64,000 nt of DNA from Burkholderia pseudomultivorans. GTDB taxonomy: Bacteria; Pseudomonadota; Gammaproteobacteria; Burkholderiales; Burkholderiaceae. The stretch's first letter is position 1. Every line of letters starts with the position of its first letter. Under the pieces are notes generated by a model. The model was not told the origin of the DNA. It did not search any database and saw only the letters and a program-made list of their open reading frames with translations. Location of the stretch: positions 1,116,001 to 1,180,000 of the forward strand of contig NZ_CP013378.1 in assembly GCF_001718415.1 (NCBI RefSeq), written 5' to 3'. This document shows, in pieces, positions 18,237 to 27,505 of this stretch. The translations under genes were made by a program, and so were the position numbers.

Positions 18237-19457
18237 CTAAAAGTTGTGCTTGATCCCGACGGAGACTGCGAGCTGAGCCGATGAATTGGCGCTGCCAAGA
18301 TAAGCCAGCTGTGCATAGTTCTCGAAGGCGCCGCTCGCCGGATCGAGCCCCAGTCCGACGCCCGACATTTTCTCGAAGTTTCCGATTGCATAAAGCTGCG
18401 TGCGCTTCGACAGGCTGTAAATTCCGCCCAGCGAAAGCTTGTGTATGTTGGTGTTCGCGTCCTTCGTGCGAATATCGGCGCGCGTGTAGCTGTAGCCGAG
18501 CCCGATCTGAAGCGCTGGCGTCACGTTGTACAGGCCGCTCAGTTCCGCCGTATCGAATCGCACGTCGCTGACGGGACCACCCACGGCGACCAGATAGCGA
18601 CTGCCAACCAGCGTCGCGCGGGTCAAGGCAGCGCTCACGGCAAGTTTGTCCAGCACGTAGCTTCCTCCAACGCCGAACGTCCTGAGTTCGTCGGCATCAT
18701 GAAGTGCGCAATAACTCGCAGGACTCTGGCCGCAACTCAATTCGCCGATATATGCGGACGATCCGCCGAGCGCAGCCTCGAGCGGATTGCGCAACGACAA
18801 ATAGCCCGCGCCCAGCGACAGCGGCCCGTGCGACCAGGTAGCGGCCAAAGCCCATCCACGATTCTTCGCAAACGAACCCGCCTGATTGCCGAAGCTGAAC
18901 GTACCGCCTGCGCTGAAACCGTAGAACGCCGGGCTTTGATACTGGATGCTGTTGTTCAGGTTGAAAGCCGCGTTGAGATTGTCGATATCCCCGAAATGCG
19001 CCCCCAAGGGCCCTGCCCAGTTATTGCTGATGGCAAACGGCGCCAGCGCATTCGTGTATGAGTCGAATTGCCGGCCTGCCGTCAGCTGTCCCCACCTGTC
19101 GGATCTGAGGCCGACCATCGCCGTCGCATCGAAGAGATTGTTCGCCTGGAACATTCCCCCGTTGTTCGAGAGGAAATAGTTCTGCAGGTTGAAGACGGCA
19201 CTGGTTCCTCCCCCCAGATCTTCCGTGCCACGGATACCGAACGCGGTGGGCGCGAGATTGCCCGTCGTCATGGACCACGCGCTTTTACCGCCAACGTCAC
19301 CGGCCGCCGATCCGATTTGCTGGTTGCTGACGTACGTCAGGCCGGTGTCGACCGTACCATAGAGCGTCACACTGCTTTGCGCATGCAGCACTTCCGATAC
19401 GCCCATCAGCGTTAATCCGATCACGCCGAACCCGAGCTTTCGATGCATCCGATCCAT
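18237..19457 (-). CDS. Gram-negative outer-membrane porin
   Basis: A 406-aa porin with signal peptide (MDRMHRKLGFGVIGLTLMG.., cleavage after LHA) and the mature start QSSVTLYGTVDTGLTY. It has the usual general porin features: GIRGTEDLGGG, loop and strand pattern, and a terminal Phe in VSVGIKHNF. The start at 19457 is backed by GGAGACGAAGT. It opens the less GC-rich section and diverges from the TetR gene at 19700, which may control it. Diffusion of small hydrophilic solutes is the family role; specificity is unknown. Confidence 0.9.
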   Translation of the reverse strand: MDRMHRKLGFGVIGLTLMGVSEVLHAQSSVTLYGTVDTGLTYVSNQQIGSAAGDVGGKSAWSMTTGNLAPTAFGIRGTEDLGGGTSAVFNLQNYFLSNNGGMFQANNLFDATAMVGLRSDRWGQLTAGRQFDSYTNALAPFAISNNWAGPLGAHFGDIDNLNAAFNLNNSIQYQSPAFYGFSAGGTFSFGNQAGSFAKNRGWALAATWSHGPLSLGAGYLSLRNPLEAALGGSSAYIGELSCGQSPASYCALHDADELRTFGVGGSYVLDKLAVSAALTRATLVGSRYLVAVGGPVSDVRFDTAELSGLYNVTPALQIGLGYSYTRADIRTKDANTNIHKLSLGGIYSLSKRTQLYAIGNFEKMSGVGLGLDPASGAFENYAQLAYLGSANSSAQLAVSVGIKHNF

Positions 19458-19699
19458 CACTTCGTCTCCTGAAAAATCGTTGTCGTTCCGCTTCGTGTCG
19501 CCGCGTGACTTTTCACGCGACGCCTCGCACGCGAGGCCGAACGGATTACATCGATTCTTATTCGACGACTCGCGGAAAAAATCAGCCGTCCGGTTGATTC
19601 TTCGCGGCGTTCGGGAAACCACCGAGACGTACCTGCCTCTATCTGAGCGAGGTGAAATGCGCGAAAATGGCGATTCGATCCTGCGTCCTGGAGCAAGGA

Positions 19700-20416
19700 A
19701 TGCCCCGAAGTGCCGCCAATACACAGCCGGTTTCCGACGTCACCGCTCGCCAGGGCGGCGCGGGCGACACGTCACCACCAGCACGTTCCGCACGAGTCTC
19801 GACCCGTCGTGGCCGCGACACGACCGCACGCATCCTCGCATTGGCGACGGACATGCTTTCTGAAGAAGGCTATGGCGAGCTCACGATGCGCAAGGTCGCG
19901 AATGCGGCGGGAATCAGCCTGTCGAATCTTCAGTTTCACTTCAAGACGCGCGAGGATCTGCTCGGTGCGGTGATCACGCAGCTGACGTCGGCCTACCTCG
20001 AGCAATTCGAAGCAATCGAGCGGGACACCCGGCTCGACCCGGTCGAGCGTCTGGAAGCAGTACTGCGCAACTCTGTCGCCGAAGTCAAGAAGCCGCGCGT
20101 GCAGTCGGTCTTTTTCAATATCTGGGCGCTCGCGCAGACACAGGACTTCGCACGCGAAATCGTCGATCGTATCTACAAGGCGCAGCGCGCGGTGTTTGCC
20201 CGATTCATTGCGCAGATCAATCCCGGGCTTACCGCGCACGAGTGCATGTTGAGGGCGGCACTGATCTCCTGCCAGGTCGAGGGGCTCATGATACTGATCC
20301 CTCAACGCACGACGTTTGTCCGCGACCTCCGGGGAATAGAAGCCGAGCTCATGCGCGCCGTCATGTCGCTGGCCAAGGCGCCATCGAACGTCGCGCCCAG
20401 CAGGCAGGTTTCCTGA
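19700..20416 (+). CDS. TetR-family transcriptional regulator
   Basis: A 238-aa protein. After a Thr/Ser/Arg-rich tail of about 35 residues comes the TetR DNA-binding domain (ILALATDMLSEEGYGELTMRKVANAAGISLSNLQFHFKTREDLL), then an all-helical ligand domain. The BetI-like spacing suggests a repressor responding to a small amine or a related ligand, which is inference. The start ATG at 19700 follows GGAGCAAGG. It diverges from the porin (242-base gap) and converges on moaF. Confidence 0.85.
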   Translation: MPRSAANTQPVSDVTARQGGAGDTSPPARSARVSTRRGRDTTARILALATDMLSEEGYGELTMRKVANAAGISLSNLQFHFKTREDLLGAVITQLTSAYLEQFEAIERDTRLDPVERLEAVLRNSVAEVKKPRVQSVFFNIWALAQTQDFAREIVDRIYKAQRAVFARFIAQINPGLTAHECMLRAALISCQVEGLMILIPQRTTFVRDLRGIEAELMRAVMSLAKAPSNVAPSRQVS

Positions 20417-20486
20417 ACGCCTCCTTCCGAAGAATCGGATCGGAAGCGATTCAGGATCGAAGCGCGCGGCGATCGAAAACGCCCGT

Positions 20487-21305
20487 TCAGTCGTTGAACG
20501 AACCCGGATAAGTGGTTTCGTTCAATAGACTGGCCTTCGAGCCGAACGTCAGATGCACCATCCGGTCCGGCTTCGGATCCCAGCAGAAGAAACGCCCCGT
20601 CGAGCGCATCCGCTCCAGGTCGACCACGACGACCGATTCGACCGGCATGATCGTTTCGGTCCAGAACAGTATCGTCAGTCCCGGCGCAACGTCGAAGTAC
20701 GCACATCGCTCGACGTCGGCCAGACCGGTTTCCGCGCCGTTGACGCAATGCCATGCCATCTGCTCGCGCCCAAGGTACACATGCTCGTACCAGTCATCGG
20801 AACTGTAGCGATACAGGATGCGCTTGCCGACGAGCGACGACGACTGCGTAATCGGTTCGTTGCCCGCTTTTCCTTCGACCGTTGCCGCGGCGAAATCGGT
20901 CTTCGTCCGCTTTTGACCGTCGCGTTCATAAAAAGACGACACCGCAACGAATACATTCCCGCTCGCCAGTTTCCAGACGAGCGTCACGGCCTCGTCGAAG
21001 CCTTCCTTGTAGAACTCGACGAAGACGATGCCGGGCCTCACCTCCATCGCCTCATAGGGATGAGACGCCGACATTCCCGTTCCCTCGCCCTCGAGAATCG
21101 TCCAGGTGAGCGTCTTCTCGTCGACGAAATGATGCTCGATCAGCCAGCCGTTCTCGAAGCGGAACACGGCTTTCGTTCCGGCAAGCAGAGAGGTCGCGGG
21201 ATATTTGTGCTCGGCGAAGCCCTCGGCCATTTCGGCGAGCGTCGGCCATTCCTCGACGGGTACGTACTTCTGCTCCATCACTGTTTCTTCGATGCTGTAA
21301 TTCAT
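20487..21305 (-). CDS. moaF: MoaF-family protein (monoamine regulon type)
   Basis: A 272-aa soluble protein made of two similar lipocalin-like beta domains, matching MoaF N- and C-terminal domains (VEEWPTLAEMAEGFAEHKYPA.., TWTILEGEGTGM.., and in the second half RILYRYSSDDWYEHVYLG). In Klebsiella, moaF belongs to the monoamine regulon; database names such as 'molybdenum cofactor biosynthesis F' arise from the symbol and are misleading. It is the last gene of the minus-strand set aldehyde dehydrogenase - LuxR - permease - moaF, 54 bases after the permease stop. Start: ATG 21305, or MEQKYVP nine codons later, which has the better spacing from an AAGAA stretch. The molecular role is unknown. Confidence 0.75.
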   Translation of the reverse strand: MNYSIEETVMEQKYVPVEEWPTLAEMAEGFAEHKYPATSLLAGTKAVFRFENGWLIEHHFVDEKTLTWTILEGEGTGMSASHPYEAMEVRPGIVFVEFYKEGFDEAVTLVWKLASGNVFVAVSSFYERDGQKRTKTDFAAATVEGKAGNEPITQSSSLVGKRILYRYSSDDWYEHVYLGREQMAWHCVNGAETGLADVERCAYFDVAPGLTILFWTETIMPVESVVVVDLERMRSTGRFFCWDPKPDRMVHLTFGSKASLLNETTYPGSFND

Positions 21306-21359
21306 CTTTCAGTCTCACATAAAGGCCATCTGGCGAAATGGCGGATTGGGCGAAATCGA

Positions 21360-22799
21360 TCAGGCTTCGTCAAGCACGCGTCCCAGCCCGCTATAAAGCT
21401 GCGGACGTGCATTCTTGAGCCAGCAGGCAAACATGGCGCCGAGCCCCCCCACCGCCAGCGTGATCCACGGCAGCGCTTCGGATAGCCACGTAGTCGAGCC
21501 GGTGATCAGCGATACGTTGCGGATCACGTGATAAAGGCAAACGAACAGCCCGAGCGCGCTGAGTGCCGGCGCGACCACGCGGCGCCACACGGATATGCCG
21601 CGGTGATCGCGAACAAAGAAGCCGATCACGGCGAGTGCCGTCATCGCCTGAACGGCGACGATGCCGATTGCCGCGGGCACGCTGGCAAGCGGCACCACAA
21701 CCAGCATCGCGTCGGCGCCGCCGATACCCGCTGCGGCGATGATCGCGACGCCGATGACGATCTGCGCGACACCGGCAAACAGCGGTGTCTGCTGGACCGG
21801 ATGAAGCTCGGCGAAGCGCGCCCAGACGATACGCTCGCGCCCGAGCGAAAACAGGTAGCGCGACGACGTGTTGTGGAAACTGATGAGCGCCGCCATCAGG
21901 CTCGTGATCATCAGGATGTTGGTGGCGTCTGCAGCACTGTTGCCCAGATAACGCTCGGTAATCACGAACCACATATCGCCCGGGTTTTTCGTTGCTTCGG
22001 CAATCGCCTGCGGAATGCCGTAGGCGTTCGTCACCAGCCAGACCGATGCGGCGTACAACACCAGGATGATCGTGACTGCTGCATAGGTCGCACGCGGAAT
22101 CGAGCGGGACGGATCGCGCGCTTCTTCGGCATAGATGGCGGTCGTCTCGAAGCCCATGTAGCTGCCCACGACGAACACGATAGACGGCCCGAAGCCGTGC
22201 GCAAATACATGCTCCGGCAGGAACGGGGCGACCGAAAGCGCCGCAGCCCCGCTCTTGCCGATAATCGAAGCATCGAGAAGCAGAATGATCAGCACTTCGG
22301 CAAGCATCAGTGCAAAGAGGACGCGACCGCTGAACTCGATGTTCTTGTAGCCGAAGTAGAACACCACCGTCATCGCGCCCAGGGCGCAGACCCACCAAGG
22401 CACATCGATGCCGAAATGCGCGTGGATGCCGTAGCCGAGGAAGAAGCCGATCATCGCGTAACACGCGATCAGCATCGCGTTATAGGCCAGGATGGCCAGG
22501 AATGCGCCGCCGATGCCGAAAGGTCGGCCGAGTCCATGCGCGATATATGCATAAAACGCCCCGGCGTTGCGGATATGACGGCTCATCGCACAGAATCCCA
22601 CGCTGAAGATCAGATAGAGCACGCCGATGACGACATAGGTTCCCGCCGCACCCGCGCCATTGCCGAGGCCGATCGCCAGCGGTGCACCGCCCACCAGCGC
22701 CGTGAGCGGACCATTGGTCGCGATCACGAGGAAAACGATGCTGATCCAGCCGAGCGCATTCTTCCTCAGCGAAGTTTTTTCCTGCCCATCACTTGTCAT
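21360..22799 (-). CDS. APC-superfamily amine/amino-acid permease
   Basis: A 479-aa inner-membrane protein with about 12 or more hydrophobic segments. Features: NGPLTALVGGAPLAI in the first helix, GSYMGFETTAIYAEEARDPSRSIPRA in the middle, and FHNTSSRYLFSLGRERI. It starts with a short soluble tail. GGAGACAAAG precedes the start. It lies between the LuxR regulator and moaF on the same strand and probably brings in the amine that the neighbouring oxidase and aldehyde dehydrogenase degrade. Specificity is not readable. Confidence 0.85.
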   Translation of the reverse strand: MTSDGQEKTSLRKNALGWISIVFLVIATNGPLTALVGGAPLAIGLGNGAGAAGTYVVIGVLYLIFSVGFCAMSRHIRNAGAFYAYIAHGLGRPFGIGGAFLAILAYNAMLIACYAMIGFFLGYGIHAHFGIDVPWWVCALGAMTVVFYFGYKNIEFSGRVLFALMLAEVLIILLLDASIIGKSGAAALSVAPFLPEHVFAHGFGPSIVFVVGSYMGFETTAIYAEEARDPSRSIPRATYAAVTIILVLYAASVWLVTNAYGIPQAIAEATKNPGDMWFVITERYLGNSAADATNILMITSLMAALISFHNTSSRYLFSLGRERIVWARFAELHPVQQTPLFAGVAQIVIGVAIIAAAGIGGADAMLVVVPLASVPAAIGIVAVQAMTALAVIGFFVRDHRGISVWRRVVAPALSALGLFVCLYHVIRNVSLITGSTTWLSEALPWITLAVGGLGAMFACWLKNARPQLYSGLGRVLDEA

Positions 22800-22902
22800 C
22801 TTTGTCTCCTGATTTTCTTGCGTTTCTCTGATTCGGGTGAGGCAAATACTTGCAGCCGGGGTCTTGTTCTTGTTGGGTTCGGCGCGCCAGACGATGCGCG
22901 GC

Positions 22903-23595
22903 CTACTGGTTCATCAACAGACTGACCAGCGACGTCCGGTTTGTAACGGACGTCTTCGCGAATATGTTGAGCAGATGGGTCTTGACTGTCGCGACGCTCA
23001 CATGAAGCGCACGTGCAAGATCGCCGTTGCTGAATCCTTTGCATATGAGTTCCGCGACCTGCGCCTCGCGCTTCGACAATCCGTAGCGGGCGATGATGTC
23101 GTCGCGGCTGCCGATCTTGCCATCCTTGAACAGGACCGAAAGGTTGAACAGAATGTATGGATGGAACGCATGCGCAGCCTTGCAGATCGATTCGGTTGTC
23201 GATCTATCGCATGCTTGCGGCAAACATACGCTCATCCCCGCGAGCACGTTGCCGGTCCGAAAAACCATTTCGACCATATTGGCGATCTGGAAGGACTCGA
23301 GAAATCGCCGGTATTCGGCACCGGCGCCGTCGTGCGCAAGATGATCGGAAAGCAACGCGACATCGACATCCGGAAGATCGGCGAGATTCTCATCGAATGG
23401 GTCCAGCCGGTACATGTCGTCGAGATACTGGCGATGAAACGCATCCGGCAAGCCGCGCCGCTCGAAAAAATCGATCGTCATGCCGGCGTCGCAGATATAG
23501 AGTGCCAGGCGCTCCGCGCCGGTCATGCGAGTAAAGCAGTTCATGGTTTCCCCAATGAACCGTTCGATTGTCGAATGGCGTTCAGGCGCGATCAT
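22903..23595 (-). CDS. LuxR-type (NarL/FixJ HTH) regulator
   Basis: A 230-aa protein. The C-terminal 65 residues are a LuxR helix-turn-helix (LSKREAQVAELICKGFSNGDLARALHVSVATVKTHLLNIFAKTSV). The N-terminal 150 residues have no clear autoinducer-binding Trp/Tyr/Asp set, so it is not an obvious quorum-sensing LuxR; it may bind a metabolite instead. The start at 23595 is preceded by CAGGAAATC. It sits inside the aldehyde dehydrogenase - permease - moaF run, 54 bases after the aldehyde dehydrogenase stop, and is the best candidate for its activator. Confidence 0.8.
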   Translation of the reverse strand: MIAPERHSTIERFIGETMNCFTRMTGAERLALYICDAGMTIDFFERRGLPDAFHRQYLDDMYRLDPFDENLADLPDVDVALLSDHLAHDGAGAEYRRFLESFQIANMVEMVFRTGNVLAGMSVCLPQACDRSTTESICKAAHAFHPYILFNLSVLFKDGKIGSRDDIIARYGLSKREAQVAELICKGFSNGDLARALHVSVATVKTHLLNIFAKTSVTNRTSLVSLLMNQ

Positions 23596-23649
23596 GATGA
23601 TTTCCTGCAACAATCCGGGATACCGTGGAATCCCGCCGCACATTTCGCA

Positions 23650-25161
23650 TCAGCGCGGCACGGGAATGCACACCGACTTGAGTTCGGTGTATTGCTCGAT
23701 CATCTGACGCCCGTGTTCGCGCCCGACACCCGACTGCTTCATCCCGCCGAACGGCAGGTTGGGATCGACCGGGATGTGGCTGTTGACCCAGACCATACCC
23801 GCCTCCAGCTTCCGGATTCCGCGCAATGCGGAATTCAGGTCATTCGTCCAGACACTGGCCGCCAGCCCGTTGCGCGACGCGTTGGACAGCGCAATCGCCT
23901 CTTCGAGGTCCGAAATCGGCGTGACGCTGATCACCGGCCCGAAGATCTCGTCGCGCACGGACGGATTTTCAGCGTCCGCATCGACGATCAGGGTGGGCTC
24001 GAAATAAAAGCCCGCGCGATCGGGACGGCGACCGCCCGTCACGATCCGCGCGGTTTTTCCCGCGGCCTCGACGAGTGCGGCGACTTTCTCTACGTGCGCA
24101 CGCGAGACGAGCGGCTGAATATCGGCCGACATATCGAGGCCCGGCCCCAGCTTCAGATTGCCGATTGCGCGTTCGAGATCCGCGACGACGCGATCGTAAG
24201 CCGCGCGATGCACGTACAGACGCGATGCGGCCGCGCAGACCTGGCCTTGATTGAGAAAGCAGGCGCCCATGAGTCCCGGCATGATCTGCGCGAGATCGAC
24301 ATCCGACAGAACGATGAGCGGATTCTTGCCGCCCAGTTCCAGCGTGAAACGGGTCATGTTCTGCAGCGCTGAAACACCAATGCGCCGCCCCGTCTCCGTC
24401 GATCCCGTGAACGTGATCTTGTTGACGTCGGGGTGCCGGACCAGCGCCGCCCCCGCATCGTGACCATAGCCGGGCACGACATTGACCACGCCGGGCGGAA
24501 TGCCCGCCTCGATCGCCAGTTCGGCGATGCGCAACGCCGTGAGCGGCGTATCTTCCGACGGCTTGATGACAATCGTGCAGCCACAGGCGAGCGCCGGCGC
24601 GATTTTCCACAGCGCAATCATCATCGGGAAGTTCCAGGGAACGATCGCGCCCACGACGCCGACGGGCTCGCGCAACGTAAAACCGAGGTTTCGCGAGCCG
24701 GGCGGAACGGGAATGGAAAGATCGAGCGTGGAACCCTCTATCTTCGTCGCCCAACCTGCCATGTATCGCACGTATTCGACCGATCCCGCCACGTCGATCG
24801 CCCGGGCATGCTGGATCGACTTGCCTTGATTGATCGTCTCGAGCTGAGCGAGTTCTTCGCCGTTGGCCTGGATCAGTTCGGAAAGCCGGAACAGGCAGCG
24901 CTCGCGGTCCGCCGGTCGCATGTCGCGCCATACACCCAAGGCGCGCCGCGCGCTGGCGACCGCCAATGACACTTCGTGTTCCGTACCGGCGATGGTCCGA
25001 CTGACGACGTTCCCGTCCGCCGGATTGTAGATGTCGATAAAGCGCGAGGTGCACGACGTCACGGATTTCCCGTCGATGAACGCACCATGGGTTCTGTCGA
25101 GAAAGGCGCTCACCTGCGCCAGGCGCTCCACAAGCCGGGCGTTCGTCGTTTCGTGCAACAT
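23650..25161 (-). CDS. FeaB-like (phenylacetaldehyde-type) aldehyde dehydrogenase
   Basis: A 503-aa cytoplasmic aldehyde dehydrogenase with Cys309 (NQGQVCAAASR) and Glu275 (LELGGKN). It shares many blocks with E. coli FeaB: SAFLDRTHGAFIDGK, QLETINQGKSI, IEGSTLDLSIPVPPG, and WVNSHIPVDPNLPFGGMKQSG. FeaB oxidises phenylacetaldehyde made from phenylethylamine, and MoaF and amine-oxidase genes nearby fit a monoamine pathway. It is the first gene of the minus-strand set and has an inverted repeat 17 bases before its start. The exact aldehyde is uncertain. Confidence 0.85.
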   Translation of the reverse strand: MLHETTNARLVERLAQVSAFLDRTHGAFIDGKSVTSCTSRFIDIYNPADGNVVSRTIAGTEHEVSLAVASARRALGVWRDMRPADRERCLFRLSELIQANGEELAQLETINQGKSIQHARAIDVAGSVEYVRYMAGWATKIEGSTLDLSIPVPPGSRNLGFTLREPVGVVGAIVPWNFPMMIALWKIAPALACGCTIVIKPSEDTPLTALRIAELAIEAGIPPGVVNVVPGYGHDAGAALVRHPDVNKITFTGSTETGRRIGVSALQNMTRFTLELGGKNPLIVLSDVDLAQIMPGLMGACFLNQGQVCAAASRLYVHRAAYDRVVADLERAIGNLKLGPGLDMSADIQPLVSRAHVEKVAALVEAAGKTARIVTGGRRPDRAGFYFEPTLIVDADAENPSVRDEIFGPVISVTPISDLEEAIALSNASRNGLAASVWTNDLNSALRGIRKLEAGMVWVNSHIPVDPNLPFGGMKQSGVGREHGRQMIEQYTELKSVCIPVPR

Positions 25162-25572
25162 GGCAACTCCATCATGTATAGGTCGATAGACCTATTTTAT
25201 AAGGTGCAGCAAGCTCGATTGCAATCCTGGATAAACCCGCATGCGCTCCCGTGCAGCTTGCGATGTGCTTGCAGGGGCCGGAATTGGACGAGCAGGCATC
25301 TGACCAGGAGATTAGGTCGGTCCGTGTCGGCATGCATCAACCGAAAGTCTGATTGTGATAGCCGATGCGTGCGTCTTCCGCCTGACGACTCGGAAAGGGA
25401 CCGAGTCAGCGCCCGCTGCGAGTAAACGCCAATAGGAAGCATGTCGCACAACACCAAATAATATGTCATGTGACCTAGTTTAAAAGAGCCGCCATCACAG
25501 ATCAGCAACGATGCCCGCCTGCACGTTCCGACGGGCATGCCGGATTTTTCTCGACCCGACAGGAGACGTACC
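25162..25572. promoter_or_regulatory. Divergent promoter region with repeated TAGGTC half-sites
   Basis: 411 gene-free bases, markedly A+T-rich near 25180-25200 and 25450-25490. TAGGTC or its complement GACCTA occurs at 25179-25184, 25189-25194, 25313-25318 and 25472-25477. It separates the aldehyde dehydrogenase (minus) from the FAD oxidase (plus), so a shared regulator would act here. Confidence 0.5.
25178..25195. promoter_or_regulatory. Inverted repeat, candidate operator of the amine cluster
   Basis: ATAGGTC and GACCTAT are perfect 7-base arms separated by GATA, 17 bases upstream of the aldehyde dehydrogenase start. The position fits repression or activation of the aldehyde dehydrogenase - LuxR - permease - moaF run. 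Confidence 0.5.
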
Positions 25573-26874
25573 TTGCTTTCCGTTGAATCGCCGACCACCT
25601 ACTACACGATGACCCGCAAATACCACGATCGCTATGACGCGCTCGAGGAAGATATCGAAGCAGATGTCGTCATCGTCGGAGGCGGCTTCTCGGGCGTCAA
25701 CATCGCACTGGAACTTGCGGAGCGAGGGATCACGAATGTCGTGGTGCTAGAAAGCAACTATCTCGGCTTCGGCGGCTCCGGCAGGAACGGCGGGCACGTA
25801 ATGGCTGGCATCGGGCACGATCTCGAAAAAATCCGCAAATATGTCGGCGACGACGGCGTGAAGGCGATCTTCAGCATCAGCGACCAAGGCGCCAGCACCA
25901 TCCAGCGGCGTATCGACACATACGGCATCGACGCCGACTTTCAGCGCGGATATGGATACCTGGCCTTCAACAACCGCCAGGCCAAGCTGTTGCGTCAATG
26001 GGAAAAGGAGTTTCGCGAGCTCAATCCCGATGAAGAGATTGCCTACCTCGAAGGCGCGGAACTGCGCAGGATGCTCGGCTCGGACGCGTACGGCGCCGGA
26101 CTGATGCATATGGGCAACGGGCACATACACTCGTTGAATCTGCTACTGGGCGAGGCGCGCGCCGTTACCGGCCTGGGTGGCCGCATCTACGAAAACTCGC
26201 CCGTTGTCGAGGTGACCTATGGCAAGTCCATCAAGGTCAGGACCGCAAAAGGCTCGGTGACTGCGCAAAAAATCTGCTTCGCGTGTGGCGCATTCATCAA
26301 CCGCCTGGAGCCTCGGCTCGACAAGACGATCATCAGCACCTATTCGTTCCAACTGGTGACCGAGCCGCTGTCCGACGAGTTGATCAGGCAGATCAGCCCG
26401 ATCCGCGGCGCGTTCACGGACGTCCGGCCGGCGATCGACTATTACCGCGTCACGAACGAGAATCGGTTGCTGTTCGGCACCGTCACGCACTTTCTGGAGT
26501 ACATCCCCAAAGACTTCAAGAAGTACAACAGGGACGCGATGCTGCGGATCTTTCCGTATCTCAGGGACGTCAAGATCGATCTTGGCTGGGGCGGTCCGAT
26601 GGAGTGCTCGGCAACCCTGTTTCCCCAGGTCGGCACGCTGCCGGATCAACCGAACGCGTTTTTCGTGCAAGGCTACTCCGGCTTCGGCGTCACGCCCAGT
26701 CATGTCGTCAGTCGTGTCGTCGTCGACGGTATGACACATGGCTCTCGCGAATGGAGCGTCATGAGTTCGATCCCGCGTGCGCGTGTCATCGGAAAAGAAC
26801 ACTTCCGCACCGTCATCTGCACACTCGGTAAAGTGACCCATCAGTTACACGGCTATTTTAATGGGCGACGGTAG
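25573..26874 (+). CDS. FAD-dependent amine oxidase-like enzyme (DAO/PuuB family)
   Basis: About 433 aa. The N-terminal Rossmann site reads DVVIVGGGFSGVNIALELAERG (residues 31-52), followed by the DAO-family GGSGRNGGHVMAGIG. The C-terminus has the second FAD segment FFVQGYSGFGVTPSH. The PTTYYTMT start is typical of the gamma-glutamylputrescine oxidase (PuuB)-like group, which oxidises amines to aldehydes with release of ammonia and H2O2. Start: TTG at 25573 after AGGAGACGTACC; an ATG at 25537 in frame is the alternative but lacks a ribosome site. It diverges from the FeaB-like aldehyde dehydrogenase, which would take its aldehyde product. Confidence 0.8.
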   Translation: MLSVESPTTYYTMTRKYHDRYDALEEDIEADVVIVGGGFSGVNIALELAERGITNVVVLESNYLGFGGSGRNGGHVMAGIGHDLEKIRKYVGDDGVKAIFSISDQGASTIQRRIDTYGIDADFQRGYGYLAFNNRQAKLLRQWEKEFRELNPDEEIAYLEGAELRRMLGSDAYGAGLMHMGNGHIHSLNLLLGEARAVTGLGGRIYENSPVVEVTYGKSIKVRTAKGSVTAQKICFACGAFINRLEPRLDKTIISTYSFQLVTEPLSDELIRQISPIRGAFTDVRPAIDYYRVTNENRLLFGTVTHFLEYIPKDFKKYNRDAMLRIFPYLRDVKIDLGWGGPMECSATLFPQVGTLPDQPNAFFVQGYSGFGVTPSHVVSRVVVDGMTHGSREWSVMSSIPRARVIGKEHFRTVICTLGKVTHQLHGYFNGRR

Positions 26875-26950
26875 AGATTTCGACGGCCCGCCGCTGCCGC
26901 GCCTGGTAGAGGTCCTCTCGCAACGCGCGAGCCGACCTTCGGCAGCTGCC

Positions 26951-27505
26951 CTACTCCGGCGTCCCCGACGCCCCGGATGACGTCGTCACGATATGGTCGA
27001 CGAACGCGCGAAGCGCCTTCCGCAGTATTTCGCTGCTGACCGGATCATTCGCTATCGCAAACGGATCGGTCTGGCTGCCGAGCAATGGAAGCGTGACGCA
27101 ACCCTCCGGAACGAGCGTTGCCGACATCGTGTCCAGGACCAGCTTCAACGCAGCCTGGGCAGCGGATGCGCGTGGCGAGGTATTGAAAAGCGCGACCGGC
27201 TTCCCCGAAAATCTCGGGCAGCCCACCAGCCAGTCCAGCATGTTCTTGAAGGAGCCGGGGATCCCGCGAGCGTACTCCGGGCAGGAGACGAGCAGCCCGT
27301 CGGCCTGGTTCACTCGGGCGCGCAGGTCAATGATGCGCGCAGGAAGCGCGTCTTCGAAATCCGGGTTGAAGTGAGGCAGCTCGCCAATTTCGTTGTAGTG
27401 CTCGACGACAACGCCGGGCGGCGCCAGCATGCCGGCCGCGACGAGTGCATGCGTATTGGACGACGCAGCGCGCAGGCTACCGGACAGGGAAAGCAGACGG
27501 ACCAT
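26951..27505 (-). CDS. NADPH-dependent FMN reductase family flavoprotein
   Basis: A 184-aa flavodoxin-like protein: SLSGSLRAASSNTHAL (FMN phosphate loop) and PEYARGIPGSFKNMLDWLVG are the typical family motifs. It may reduce quinones, chromate or nitro compounds, or supply FMNH2; the substrate cannot be read. It runs convergent to the FAD oxidase, with a 76-base gap. No strong ribosome site is seen before the ATG at 27505. It is the last gene of the less GC-rich section. Confidence 0.8.
   Translation of the reverse strand: MVRLLSLSGSLRAASSNTHALVAAGMLAPPGVVVEHYNEIGELPHFNPDFEDALPARIIDLRARVNQADGLLVSCPEYARGIPGSFKNMLDWLVGCPRFSGKPVALFNTSPRASAAQAALKLVLDTMSATLVPEGCVTLPLLGSQTDPFAIANDPVSSEILRKALRAFVDHIVTTSSGASGTPE

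Noticed and set aside
16106..18391. A 761-codon minus-strand open frame opposite the fusion gene
   Set aside because: The plus strand encodes recognisable hydrolase, ATP-grasp and phospho-His domains in the same place.
20487..21305. MoaF as a molybdenum cofactor biosynthesis enzyme
   Set aside because: That name comes from the shared symbol moa. The neighbours are amine-catabolism genes and no other cofactor gene is near.
22903..23595. LuxR-type protein as a quorum-sensing receptor
   Set aside because: The N-terminal part lacks the usual autoinducer-binding residues and no LuxI-like synthase is in the window.
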